Virus record (IMG/VR): IMGVR_UViG_3300032083_001659
Coordinates: 1 to 33,381 of that record
Reading direction: 5' to 3' (one strand)
From: a virus
DNA length: 33,381 nucleotides
The notes beneath the pieces are model-generated. The model saw only the letters and a list, made by a program, of their open reading frames with translations. It had not been told where the DNA came from and ran no database searches. The position numbers and the translations under genes are program-made. Of this stretch, positions 1-6,371 are shown piece by piece. Position 1 is the first letter of the stretch. Every line of letters begins with the position of its first letter.

Positions 1-110
1 ACACTATCAGGTGGAGCAAGCGACAACATAACTCTGTGTGCTTACAAGAACAGCGACGGCACACGGATGGTAATTGAGCCTACCGAAGCCTCACTTATCG
101 CAGACATTTC
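1..110. repeat. Left copy of 110-bp terminal direct repeat (assembly overlap)
   Basis: Bases 1-110 match 33272-33381 with two differences (T at 91 versus A; G at 100 versus C). A coding frame continues through the joint, so this is best read as the overlap of a circular assembly rather than a short physical terminal repeat. The two differences may be population variants or end-of-contig errors. Confidence 0.9.
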
Positions 111-246
111 TGGTGGTAAGTTCTCGGCTATTTTTCTTGTTGATGCTGTGTGGGTGGCGGAGGACGATAGTTTATTTTTCTTTATCAAAACACAGAACCA
201 TACCTTTACTCTAAATGAAATAGAAATAACTTGGAGGCAGTCGTAA
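1..246 (+). CDS. 3' part of junction-spanning 136-aa virion/fibre-associated protein
   Basis: The reading frame is open from base 1 and ends at the TAA at 244-246. It is the continuation of the ORF that starts with ATG at 33107; joined across the overlap (33107-33271 plus 1-246) it encodes 136 residues. The product is beta-rich with no cysteine cluster, signal peptide or membrane segment, and I do not recognise a family. It lies between the lysine-rich small genes and the small fibre-module gene, and its stop overlaps the next ATG (TAATG), so the two are translationally coupled. A structural or fibre-associated role is inferred from position only. Confidence 0.75.
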   Translation, partial: TLSGGASDNITLCAYKNSDGTRMVIEPTEASLIADISGGKFSAIFLVDAVWVAEDDSLFFFIKTQNHTFTLNEIEITWRQS

Positions 247-500
247 TGCCGAGAATAAATTACTCAAAAGTGTTCCAAGCACCAAATTTAAAACAGGAAG
301 ATCTTACCTCGCAGGTAAATGGAAGCGAAACTATTTTCACTACTGCGGGGTCTTTCCTTCCAGAGCAAGTATTTATTTATGTGAATGGAGTGTTGCAACG
401 ACTGGGTGTGGAAGCATCCGTGAGTAGTAGCAATTCATTTACTTTGGTAGATGCACCACAGACAGGCTCCGTGCTCTATGTGGTTTATCAACCTTCTTAA
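246..500 (+). CDS. Small stand-alone fibre module, 84 aa
   Basis: The start is taken at ATG 246, which overlaps the upstream TAA and has GGAGG at 233-237 eight bases before it; an in-frame TTG at 231 is not needed. The 84-residue product has the pattern NGSETIFTT, then FLPEQVFIYVNGVLQRLG, ending in a short beta strand (VLYVVYQPS). This is the common phage-fibre module in which a T/F-rich strand is followed by 'VFVNGV-Q'. The same pattern closes the next gene (NGTATVFTMTG, then GLLVFRNGLLMEI), so this looks like a free copy of that C-terminal module. It probably sits on or caps a tail fibre; function is inferred. Confidence 0.8.
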   Translation: MPRINYSKVFQAPNLKQEDLTSQVNGSETIFTTAGSFLPEQVFIYVNGVLQRLGVEASVSSSNSFTLVDAPQTGSVLYVVYQPS

Positions 501-524
501 CAACCATAAATGGAGGATATTATT

Positions 525-1421
525 ATGGCTATTAAAATTAGATCAAGTCAGTTGGAACTCGCCGATACTTTTGACTTTGCTTCTTCGGGAGAGATCTTGG
601 TGGCAACACCAACACAGGCAAACGAGGCTGCCAATAAGTCTTATGTTGATGCACAATTACCTGATGCCTTTTCGGGCGGTAATGGTATCGCTATTGATGA
701 TAGTGGAGATCCGGATGTAATTTCCGTTGACTTTGCTACTGATGGAGCACTTGCTTTCATCGGCACCGATAGTGATAAACTTGCCGTAAAGATCAAGACT
801 GAAAGTGGTGGGTCTCTCACCAGAGATGCTGACGGTCTTTACATCGCTGATAATGCTATTGGTAATGCGAAGTTGGCTGGGTCAATTGCTAATGCTAAAT
901 TAGCAAACAGCACTATCTCTGGTGTTGCTCTTGGTTCTAACCTCGCAGCACTAACAGCAGGGAACGGTGTGTCTATGACCTCGTTTAACGGATCTGCTGC
1001 TGTCGGCGACCTTACTATTGACCTTGACGGTTCTACTCTCGCAGTAGGAGCGAGCGGTTTAAAGATCGCAGACGACGGTGTTGGGGCGACCCAGATCGCT
1101 GACGGTGCTATTGATGCCAGTGCTAAATTGGCTGATGCAGTTGTCTCTGGTCCTAAACTTGCGGTTCAGCCGGCAAGACAAAACTTTACTGCGAACGGTA
1201 CTGCTACTGTTTTTACTATGACTGGTAAGAATATGTATACCGGTGGTGAAGAAGGATTGCTTGTGTTTAGAAACGGTTTGCTTATGGAGATCGTAGCGAG
1301 TTCACCTTCGGGTCAAGATCAATACACCGCTGCTAATAACGGTAGTGATATTGATGTCACCTTTGGTGCGGCACCTACTTCTAACGACAAAATTTTGATC
1401 GTTGGAGTTCTGCTGGTTTAA
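525..1421 (+). CDS. Tail fibre-like structural protein, 298 aa
   Basis: The start is ATG 525 (MAIKIRSSQ), with GGAGG at 512-516 at ideal spacing; an in-frame ATG at 510 contains that ribosome site and is rejected. The protein opens with the phage-fibre signature 'ATPTQANEAANKSYVDAQL' around residues 30-50. It continues with low-complexity repeats rich in Ala/Gly/Asp (IADNAIGNAKLAGSIANAKL and IADDGVGATQIADGAIDASA), typical of trimeric fibre shafts. It ends in a beta module shared with the preceding 84-aa gene. Length and composition fit a short tail fibre or a fibre subunit for host recognition. No enzymatic motif is visible. It is followed by a hairpin terminator. Confidence 0.8.
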   Translation: MAIKIRSSQLELADTFDFASSGEILVATPTQANEAANKSYVDAQLPDAFSGGNGIAIDDSGDPDVISVDFATDGALAFIGTDSDKLAVKIKTESGGSLTRDADGLYIADNAIGNAKLAGSIANAKLANSTISGVALGSNLAALTAGNGVSMTSFNGSAAVGDLTIDLDGSTLAVGASGLKIADDGVGATQIADGAIDASAKLADAVVSGPKLAVQPARQNFTANGTATVFTMTGKNMYTGGEEGLLVFRNGLLMEIVASSPSGQDQYTAANNGSDIDVTFGAAPTSNDKILIVGVLLV

Positions 1422-1454
1422 TTTTCCTCTCCGTTGGAGGACAGTTTTTAATGT

Positions 1455-1483
1455 AGGTTTCTGTAAAAAACCTCTTTCTTTTT
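1455..1483 (+). terminator. Hairpin terminator after fibre gene
   Basis: AGGTTT (1455-1460) pairs with AAACCT (1468-1473) around a 7-base loop and is followed by the T-rich run CTTTCTTTTT. A smaller hairpin (TCCTC/GAGGA, about 1425-1441) lies just upstream. The stem is AT-rich, so termination is probably partial. Confidence 0.5.
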
Positions 1484-1507
1484 ACATAACTTACGGAGAA
1501 GGAGACT

Positions 1508-1798
1508 ATGAATTATGAAGAATTACTCGCCCTCATTATGGGTCCGTTCGGTGCACTTGTTGTATTATCCGCTGTTCTTATCGGCATTTACAATTTGGTG
1601 GTTAAACACTTACTACCTCTTGTTAGAGGTGGGCTTGATAAGCACCTGTCTCAAATAGACACTATGTTAGAACAACATAAACAAGACAGAGAACTTTACC
1701 GTGAAAGCATAATGCTAATTACACAGCGGCTTGACAAGGTGGAGGACGATGTCTCTTACATCAAGGGGAAATTAGATGGCCAAGAAAAAGAAGAGTAG
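1508..1798 (+). CDS. Small membrane protein with coiled coil (holin candidate), 96 aa
   Basis: ATG 1508 is preceded by GGAGAAGGAG. Residues about 8-32 (ALIMGPFGALVVLSAVLIGI and following) form one strong hydrophobic segment. A charged amphipathic helix follows (about 38-92, heptad-like, ending in QEKEE). One N-terminal membrane helix plus a cytoplasmic coiled coil is the build of several phage holins and of the 'haemolysin XhlA-like' small lysis proteins. Its place at the end of the late region fits a lysis role, although no endolysin is recognisable nearby. It could instead be another membrane-anchored accessory protein. Its 3' end overlaps the next gene by 23 bases. Confidence 0.7.
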   Translation: MNYEELLALIMGPFGALVVLSAVLIGIYNLVVKHLLPLVRGGLDKHLSQIDTMLEQHKQDRELYRESIMLITQRLDKVEDDVSYIKGKLDGQEKEE

Positions 1799-2090
1799 TG
1801 GTGCTCTAAATAAACCACGAAGAATAAAGAAAGGTGAGGCTGGCTACGGTAAAAAGAAATTTACTGTGAAGGTCAAAAGCAAAAAGGGAAACACCAAGAC
1901 TGTAAAGTTCGGTGATCCCAAGAGCGAAATAAAGCGAGACGATCCCAAAAGAAGAAAGGCTTTCAGGGACAGGCACGGCTGTGATAAGGCTGGGGCGAAA
2001 GACAAGACGAAAGCGAAGTACTGGTCGTGCAAGTTTTGGCAGAAGGGAAAGAAAAATAAAGTTTCTCGTCTAACAAAACGGAAGAAGTAG
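1776..2090 (+). CDS. Very basic conserved phage protein, 104 aa
   Basis: ATG 1776 lies inside the end of the membrane-protein gene. The product is about one-third Lys/Arg and opens MAKKKKSSG. A central block, KFGDPKSEIKRDDPKRRKAF, is followed by RHGCD and YWSCKFW, so two cysteines sit among aromatic residues and may bind a metal. I recall this block from marine phages as a conserved small protein of unknown function; that is memory, not a search. It is the last gene of the rightward unit and meets the leftward unit head-on 35 bases later. It resembles the Lys-rich cluster at 32.4-33.1 kb in composition. DNA binding is likely from charge alone. Confidence 0.85.
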   Translation: MAKKKKSSGALNKPRRIKKGEAGYGKKKFTVKVKSKKGNTKTVKFGDPKSEIKRDDPKRRKAFRDRHGCDKAGAKDKTKAKYWSCKFWQKGKKNKVSRLTKRKK

Positions 2091-2124
2091 AGGGCCTTAT
2101 GTCTATGTCAAACGATCCCTTTAC
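2087..2124. terminator. Weak hairpin between convergent units
   Basis: GTAGAGGG (2087-2094) can pair with CCCTTTAC (2117-2124), including one G-T pair, around a 22-base loop. It occupies the whole gap between the convergent genes ending at 2090 and 2126. There is no clear T-run on either side. Confidence 0.3.
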
Positions 2125-2125
2125 C

Positions 2126-2755
2126 TCAAACAAGGTTGGGTAATCCTTCACAGGTTTTATGGACTGGGACTTTGTTTGTTTGTGCTTGTACTTTCTCGCA
2201 CCTTTCTTTGATCTCTTCATAGCAATTTCTCCTAACATAATGGAACATTTGTTTTACATCTGCGACGAACCGGAAACCAAAGTCAAGGTCAGTCGTTCTA
2301 AATAAAAGACCTTCGGCTGTTCCAAACCGGTTGGTCTTACAAGAGTGTCGCCGCTTCTTTACACGGTCAACGAACTCTGCTCCATCGTACCAATAGAGTT
2401 TCTTTCCTACCAGATCCACATAGACTATGTGTCTTGGTTTATCTACGAGGTAATGAGAGTACCCATTAGATCCAAGGGACCTGAACTCTGCATAGAAGGT
2501 GTCCCAATAGGGTTGCTTGTTGGCTGCCTTCACCTCGCATTTGGCCGAGGTCAAAACATTATCCTCTTCACAAATTACTTGATCCAAATGTAGATCACCT
2601 GTGTCTGTTTCAGGATCAGTCCAATAGATATCAAGACACTCTACCACACCGAGTTGATCTGCAACCCAATCCAAGTTTGTTTCCAAGAACAACTTGGTTA
2701 TGAACTCTGCTTCTATTCCCTCCAATAGATCTTTACTAAATTCGTTTGTAGACAT
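2126..2755 (-). CDS. Candidate PD-(D/E)XK-type nuclease, 209 aa
   Basis: The start at 2755 has AGGAGGAACGATGAA just before ATG. The N-terminal helix (GIEAEFITKLFLE, residues 13-25) followed by D58, D65 and then E74-V-K76 in 'SAKCEVKAAN' matches the usual PD-(D/E)XK order: helix with Glu, Asp, then E-x-K strand. Residues downstream (YWDTFYAEF) fit the next helix. Possible roles are a phage endonuclease, a Holliday junction resolvase or a restriction-like nuclease. The family assignment rests on spacing of charged residues only. It is the last gene of the leftward unit, 13 bases after the preceding gene, and a DNA methyltransferase lies in the same unit, so a restriction-modification-like pairing is conceivable but unproven. 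Confidence 0.75.
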   Translation of the reverse strand: MSTNEFSKDLLEGIEAEFITKLFLETNLDWVADQLGVVECLDIYWTDPETDTGDLHLDQVICEEDNVLTSAKCEVKAANKQPYWDTFYAEFRSLGSNGYSHYLVDKPRHIVYVDLVGKKLYWYDGAEFVDRVKKRRHSCKTNRFGTAEGLLFRTTDLDFGFRFVADVKQMFHYVRRNCYEEIKERCEKVQAQTNKVPVHKTCEGLPNLV

Positions 2756-2768
2756 TTCATCGTTCCTC

Positions 2769-3419
2769 CTATTGGTCTAACTGGGCTTCTACCCACCAAG
2801 CAACTTTCTCTTTGGTCTTGCTTACAAGGTTGTAAAAGGTTTGTTTAGACACAGTCCTACCGCTGGGTAATGAAATTGACTTACGGTCATTTGTTTTCTT
2901 CCCACCCCAGTAGACTGACTTGGTTTTATTATCCATCATAACATAATCCATAATGAAGTGTTCGTCCTCTGTGGCTTTCTCTTTGAGAAACTTTACTACC
3001 ATTTCCATCCTGTCTGTAAGCATCATAACCTCCTTTTCTTCTTGGTGTGCTTTATGTGAAGCAACTGAAATTGCTTCTAAATGTTTCTTACTCTGTGTGT
3101 CAAGAGACTGAAAAGTCTTTTGTCTTCTTCTAATGTTTCTATTACAGTAGTTCTTAAACCAGAAGTCAAATTCAGTAAACATCAATTTCTTAAACTGATC
3201 CATAGGTTTGCTACTGTGTCTCAAAATTCTTTCACTACTATCACAGAAGAACTGACTGGATAATTCATAGAAACCATCAAAGTGTTTATTAGCAATTTGC
3301 TCTACCATAAATGCTTTACTATGCTTACCAAATAGTTTCTGTGTGTTGTAGAAATAGAAACTGAAACCAAGATCTTTATGACCCTGTAATAATAAATTGT
3401 AATGATCTTTATTTAACAT
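2769..3419 (-). CDS. Unknown 216-aa basic protein; faint sigma-factor-like pattern
   Basis: The start at 3419 has AAAGGAGAAAATAAA before ATG. The protein is helical and rich in Lys/Phe. A central stretch (FKKLMFTEFDFWFKNYCNRN, then RRRQKTFQSLD, about residues 77-107) recalls region 2 of small sigma factors, where an amphipathic helix is followed by a basic run and 'SLD'. The C-terminus (SGRTVSKQTFYNLVSKTKEK) could be a helix-turn-helix like region 4. This is weak pattern matching, not a family hit. It follows a 480-base structured leader, and the late genes have no sigma-70 promoter, so a late transcription factor is an attractive but speculative role. Otherwise unknown. Confidence 0.8.
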   Translation of the reverse strand: MLNKDHYNLLLQGHKDLGFSFYFYNTQKLFGKHSKAFMVEQIANKHFDGFYELSSQFFCDSSERILRHSSKPMDQFKKLMFTEFDFWFKNYCNRNIRRRQKTFQSLDTQSKKHLEAISVASHKAHQEEKEVMMLTDRMEMVVKFLKEKATEDEHFIMDYVMMDNKTKSVYWGGKKTNDRKSISLPSGRTVSKQTFYNLVSKTKEKVAWWVEAQLDQ

Positions 3420-3570
3420 TTTATTTTCTCCTTTATGTTATTTATTACTGAAAGAGAATTACTCTCTCATAATAAATAGTTAGTTGTTATTCTTTTTACT
3501 TGTTTATTTATTATTTATTTTATTATTATCTTTATTACTTACAGTATAATTAAAACACAAAAACAAAATA

Positions 3571-3606
3571 GTCATAAATAAAAATAAAATAAATTATTTT
3601 TATGAC
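3571..3606. repeat. AT-rich palindrome in leader
   Basis: GTCATAAA (3571-3578) is the reverse complement of TTTATGAC (3599-3606). The A/T-only interior can extend the stem in several registers. Confidence 0.55.
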
Positions 3607-3677
3607 TTTTCTTTCTTTCTGTTTTTATATAAGTAAGAACAAATTATTATTATCTTATTATTATTTTTATTTGACAT
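3600..3677 (-). CDS. Possible 25-aa leader peptide
   Basis: On the minus strand, GGAG at 3690-3687 precedes an ATG at 3677 by 9 bases. The frame runs 25 codons (MSNKNNNKIIIICSYLYKN, then a Lys-rich tail) to a TAA at 3600. The ribosome site is good, but composition simply follows the AT-rich DNA. It may be a real micro-protein, a leader that loads ribosomes, or chance. Confidence 0.3.
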   Translation of the reverse strand: MSNKNNNKIIIICSYLYKNRKKEKS

Positions 3678-3731
3678 TGTTATTATCTCCAAAATGTTAT
3701 GTTTTGTTATGTACCTGAAAGGGTAAACTAT

Positions 3732-3755
3732 TTAAATTGATAGGTTCGTAGACAT
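3732..3755 (-). CDS. Seven-codon leader ORF in hairpin loop
   Basis: On the minus strand, AAGGAG (3771-3766) is followed ten bases later by ATG at 3755 and the frame MSTNLSI-stop. The start codon lies in the loop of the TTGATAGGT/ACCTATCAA hairpin. The first four residues equal those of the nuclease candidate at 2755 (MSTN). A regulatory leader peptide is possible; coding is not demonstrated. Confidence 0.25.
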   Translation of the reverse strand: MSTNLSI

Positions 3756-3771
3756 TACCTATCAACTCCTT
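3737..3771 (-). promoter_or_regulatory. Shine-Dalgarno plus TTGATA hairpin, module 2
   Basis: On the minus strand AAGGAG (3771-3766) directly abuts TTGATAGGT (3765-3757), which pairs perfectly with ACCTATCAA (3745-3737) around an 11-base loop containing an ATG. Confidence 0.55.
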
Positions 3772-3832
3772 AAAATTATCGTTATTCTTTTTTATCCTTT
3801 CAGGTACATAACTCTTTTTATTTCCTATTTAA

Positions 3833-3860
3833 AATTGATAAGCCAATTATCAATTCCTCC
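3833..3860 (-). promoter_or_regulatory. Shine-Dalgarno plus AATTGATAA hairpin, module 1
   Basis: On the minus strand GGAGG (3860-3856) directly abuts AATTGATAA (3855-3847), which pairs with TTATCAATT (3841-3833) around a five-base loop. The layout repeats that of module 2 at 3737-3771. Confidence 0.55.
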
Positions 3861-3867
3861 AACGGAA

Positions 3868-3885
3868 GGGGAAAGAAATTTCCCC
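3868..3885. terminator. GGGGAAA/TTTCCCC hairpin after methyltransferase gene
   Basis: GGGGAAA (3868-3874) and TTTCCCC (3879-3885) form a 7-bp stem with a four-base loop, 16 bases past the stop of the leftward methyltransferase gene. No T-run follows on the minus strand, so it may stabilise the transcript's 3' end rather than terminate it. Confidence 0.4.
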
Positions 3886-3900
3886 TCCCACCTTTGGAGT

Positions 3901-4764
3901 TCAGCTGACAGAGATAGAATTTATCTGTGTAGAAGCAGCAAGATCAAACAGATCAAACACTTCACTCCTTCCTAAACTCCTTTGACCTGTGGTTCTATCA
4001 GCAGCATAAGAGTTCCAATCCACAGCAGCAAAGACAGATAAGACATAAGGTTTATCCACACCGTCTTTGACCTTGATAAGTCTTCTGCTTGTGCTACTCT
4101 CATCACTTACCTGTGGTGTAGTAATGTCTCCACAGCGAGAACCGTGAGTGGTAAAAGTAAAGTCAGCCTCGGTGTGATCCTTGACAAACTCAAAGGAACT
4201 ACTGGTCTTCGTTGGCTTCCAGTCAGGTCTATCATAGTCCCGTCTCTCCCACACTTGCAGAACCGTCTTGACTTTACAACCATCAGGTCCCTCAAACTTT
4301 ACATCACCAAAGAACCACTCCTCTATCAGGTGTAATTTCTTTTCTACATCTGTGATAAGTGAAGGCTTCCGCATTCCAGCACCAACCAAGAAAACTATGT
4401 AGTCTCCTTCCTTGGCTGCTTTGTTTAGGAACTGCTTGGTTAGTCGTTGTCTCTTGCCCCAAGGTGGGTTGCCTATGAAGACACGACCTCTCTTGTAGCC
4501 AAGGTTTAGTTTGAGGTAGTCTTGTTTCTTTACCGAGCGGTGCTTTGGTTGTAAGTCGTAGGCTCTAACCGGAGTGTGAGGAGACTGCTTCATCAGTTCA
4601 TCAACGAAGACACCTGCTCCTGCTGATGGCTCAACAAATTCAGTAGCCGATCTAAACCAAGGCTTATTACGGATGCGAGACAAGACCAAGTCGGTCATAG
4701 TTTTTGTTGTGTAGAATTGTTCCAGCCCTACACTACGGCTGTTTGTGCTTTTTGTTTTAGTCAT
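3901..4764 (-). CDS. N6-adenine DNA methyltransferase, 287 aa
   Basis: Motif I (FVEPSAGAGVF, residues 43-53) forms the S-adenosylmethionine loop, D70 in RAYDLQ is the motif II acidic residue, and NPPW (99-102) is the catalytic motif IV. This order, I before IV, is that of gamma-type (Eco57I/N6_Mtase-like) enzymes that methylate adenine N6. The N-terminus (LEQFYTT) matches the 'E-Q-Y/F-x-T' motif X. About 120 C-terminal residues show no known domain and may recognise the target. Start at 4764, weak GGAT ribosome site. It probably protects phage DNA or blocks host restriction; the target is unknown. It lies in the early leftward unit after a hairpin terminator, so expression may need read-through. 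Confidence 0.9.
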   Translation of the reverse strand: MTKTKSTNSRSVGLEQFYTTKTMTDLVLSRIRNKPWFRSATEFVEPSAGAGVFVDELMKQSPHTPVRAYDLQPKHRSVKKQDYLKLNLGYKRGRVFIGNPPWGKRQRLTKQFLNKAAKEGDYIVFLVGAGMRKPSLITDVEKKLHLIEEWFFGDVKFEGPDGCKVKTVLQVWERRDYDRPDWKPTKTSSSFEFVKDHTEADFTFTTHGSRCGDITTPQVSDESSTSRRLIKVKDGVDKPYVLSVFAAVDWNSYAADRTTGQRSLGRSEVFDLFDLAASTQINSISVS

Positions 4765-4778
4765 TTTTTTTATCCTTT

Positions 4779-4813
4779 AAAAAATTATTAGGTGGGGTTT
4801 TGTTGAGACCCCA
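4779..4813 (-). terminator. Hairpin terminator after 486-aa gene
   Basis: On the minus strand TGGGGT (4813-4808) pairs with ACCCCA (4798-4793) around a 9-base loop. The next 14 bases end in TTTTTT (4784-4779). It lies between the stop at 4827 and the methyltransferase start at 4764. Confidence 0.5.
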
Positions 4814-4826
4814 AACTCAATTTGTT

Positions 4827-6287
4827 TTAATCCCAGTCCAACTCGTTGATAGTTGGGTAGGTTCTTTTTCTGCTGTGATAGTCTTCTCGTCTTACGAATG
4901 AAGAACCATAACTGCGGCTCGCAGCATAGTCGGCTGCTTCATAATAGAAGAACACACTACCACAGTCCTTTACATTCTGCTCCGTAGAGGGGTCCCAGAT
5001 CAAAGACAAGGCTTCCTGCGGAGACGGTAGGGTAAGGACAGCGGCACGGAGTTCCCCGCTCATCAATAGCCTGTGAAGGAGACGAGAGAAGATCTGTGGA
5101 GAGTTGCGGTAATTCCCATAGTTCTCACTATCGCAACACAAGTAGCCGGAGATCCAACCAGAGTTAAAACCTTTGGTTGAGAGTTCATCAACACAGTTGT
5201 GTACCCACTCAATTGTCTCGTCTATTAGATCACTATTCATAGGATCCTTCCAGTTTATTCTTCTCTCTGCTGTGTCAAGGCCCGTCCTCAAAACAAGTCC
5301 TCTCATCACATCTTCATTAGCAGCCATAACCTTCGCAACCTCTATGAAGATAGGCCACAGGTTATTGCGGTGCTCCTCCATAGTAGATCCGTCAAAGAAT
5401 TTCTGCCATAGAAAGAATGCATTATTGGTAGGACACTTGTAGCCGTTCATTAGATCCAGTCGCTCTTCCTCAAACAATAGGTTCTCCATTACCCATTCCT
5501 TACAGTCGTGTTGCCAAGCCTCCAAGCGATAGGCCGGAGGAACCACAGCCTCAAAGCCACGGTCATTACCAACTTCCTTATCCATCTCACGGAGGCGAGA
5601 ACGGATCAACTGTAAGTCATTCAGCAACTTATTGTTCTTTTGGTTCAGGTAAACATCACTATCCTGAATTGATCCAATTGTCTCTTGGTAGGTCTGTGCA
5701 ACCACATAAGTAAAAGGGAATGGGAATTGTTTGTGATCCATCTCACAACGGAAACCTACTGGTAGGTTAAGCTTCTCTCCTACCAACTTGGTGTAGAGAG
5801 GTAAGAGGTTGAGACTACTACGGATTAGCCAAAGCAATTGTTCGTTGTGTTCTACCACCTCTGCCTTGTTGGAACCCATAGGTAAGAGACCACACTTACC
5901 AATTGCTCGTTCCAATCCAACGGTGTTGTGATAAACGATAGTGTGTTTGCTTGACCCACCGTCGTGTAAAGAGTGGAGGACACAAACCTGATAGATAGGG
6001 TTAGGCTTATCCTCACTCTTGGTAGAGACAATAGGCATAGCACTTGACTTATGGCTATGACGATCACGGGCATAGTCTCCGCAAAGGAAGATCCAATCCG
6101 CTTTACCATCCCAAGCATCCCACTCTTTACCACCGTTCTGGTTCTTGTAGAATGTTTTGAGTTTCCTTACGGTAAGATCCTTATGGATCTCCGTTAGAAT
6201 TACTGTGTTCGCATCCTTAAGCTGACGGATGACAGCGGACTTGACGGGTGTTAGAAGGGCACCCACCTTATAATTATTAACAGACAT
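4827..6287 (-). CDS. Unknown protein, 486 aa
   Basis: Start ATG 6287 (MSVNNYKVG) is chosen because TTGGAGAAAAATT precedes it, the same leader as the gene starting at 6800; an ATG at 6344 lacks one. I do not recognise a family. The N-terminal third is alpha/beta and Lys/His-rich (WDAWDGKADWIFLCGDYARD at about residues 58-77). The middle is helical with many Glu/Asn, and the C-terminus is acidic (TINELDWD). No Walker A, polymerase, helicase or metal-finger motif is visible. It is the largest gene in the early leftward unit, where phages usually keep replication or host-takeover functions, and no replication protein is recognisable elsewhere. A novel replication or takeover protein is therefore possible, but this is positional inference. 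Confidence 0.85.
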   Translation of the reverse strand: MSVNNYKVGALLTPVKSAVIRQLKDANTVILTEIHKDLTVRKLKTFYKNQNGGKEWDAWDGKADWIFLCGDYARDRHSHKSSAMPIVSTKSEDKPNPIYQVCVLHSLHDGGSSKHTIVYHNTVGLERAIGKCGLLPMGSNKAEVVEHNEQLLWLIRSSLNLLPLYTKLVGEKLNLPVGFRCEMDHKQFPFPFTYVVAQTYQETIGSIQDSDVYLNQKNNKLLNDLQLIRSRLREMDKEVGNDRGFEAVVPPAYRLEAWQHDCKEWVMENLLFEEERLDLMNGYKCPTNNAFFLWQKFFDGSTMEEHRNNLWPIFIEVAKVMAANEDVMRGLVLRTGLDTAERRINWKDPMNSDLIDETIEWVHNCVDELSTKGFNSGWISGYLCCDSENYGNYRNSPQIFSRLLHRLLMSGELRAAVLTLPSPQEALSLIWDPSTEQNVKDCGSVFFYYEAADYAASRSYGSSFVRREDYHSRKRTYPTINELDWD

Positions 6288-6336
6288 AATTTTTCTCCAA
6301 GGGATTATCGCACCCAGTTGCGGCCTGTTAGGACAC

Positions 6337-6356
6337 GGTCTCATTATGCCGAGACC
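6337..6356. repeat. GGTCTC/GAGACC hairpin between leftward genes
   Basis: GGTCTC (6337-6342) and GAGACC (6351-6356) are a perfect 6-bp inverted repeat with an 8-base spacer, 16 bases past the stop of the 142-aa gene. There is no T-run on the minus strand, so an RNA-processing or partial-termination role is as likely as true termination. Confidence 0.4.
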
Positions 6357-6371
6357 AAAGCAATAAAAAAT

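Larger units (their letters stand above)
3706..3812. repeat. 22-bp inverted repeat enclosing an SD-hairpin
   Basis: Bases 3706-3727 (GTTATGTACCTGAAAGGGTAAA without its last two bases is the core) are the reverse complement of 3791-3812 with one mismatch. The 63-base interior contains the TTGATAGGT/ACCTATCAA hairpin. In RNA or as a cruciform it would form a long arm capped by the inner hairpin. Confidence 0.8.
3420..3900 (-). promoter_or_regulatory. 480-base AT-rich structured leader or possible origin
   Basis: There is no long gene between the methyltransferase stop and the next leftward start. Bases 3480-3680 are almost pure A/T with short tandem repeats. The region holds four palindromes (see separate entries), including two hairpins that each directly abut a Shine-Dalgarno sequence on the minus strand. 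No sigma-70 promoter is visible for the gene starting at 3419, so it is probably transcribed through from upstream, with this as an untranslated leader. An AT-rich stretch with inverted repeats and TTGATA repeats would also suit a replication origin. Confidence 0.5.

Noticed and set aside
510-524. ATG 510 as start of the fibre-like gene
   Set aside because: The bases after it (GGAGGATATTATT) are the ribosome site for ATG 525.
3481-3560. AT-rich short repeats as a regular tandem-repeat locus
   Set aside because: The TTATT-type units are irregular and look like low-complexity sequence rather than a fixed-period repeat.
3671-3699. TTGACA at 3671-3676 as a rightward promoter
   Set aside because: No TATAAT-like box at 16-18 bp and no rightward gene to serve.
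6288-6344. N-terminal extension of the 486-aa gene to an ATG at 6344
   Set aside because: It lacks a ribosome site and runs through the GGTCTC hairpin, while ATG 6287 has the same TTGGAGAAAAATT-type leader as the gene at 6800.
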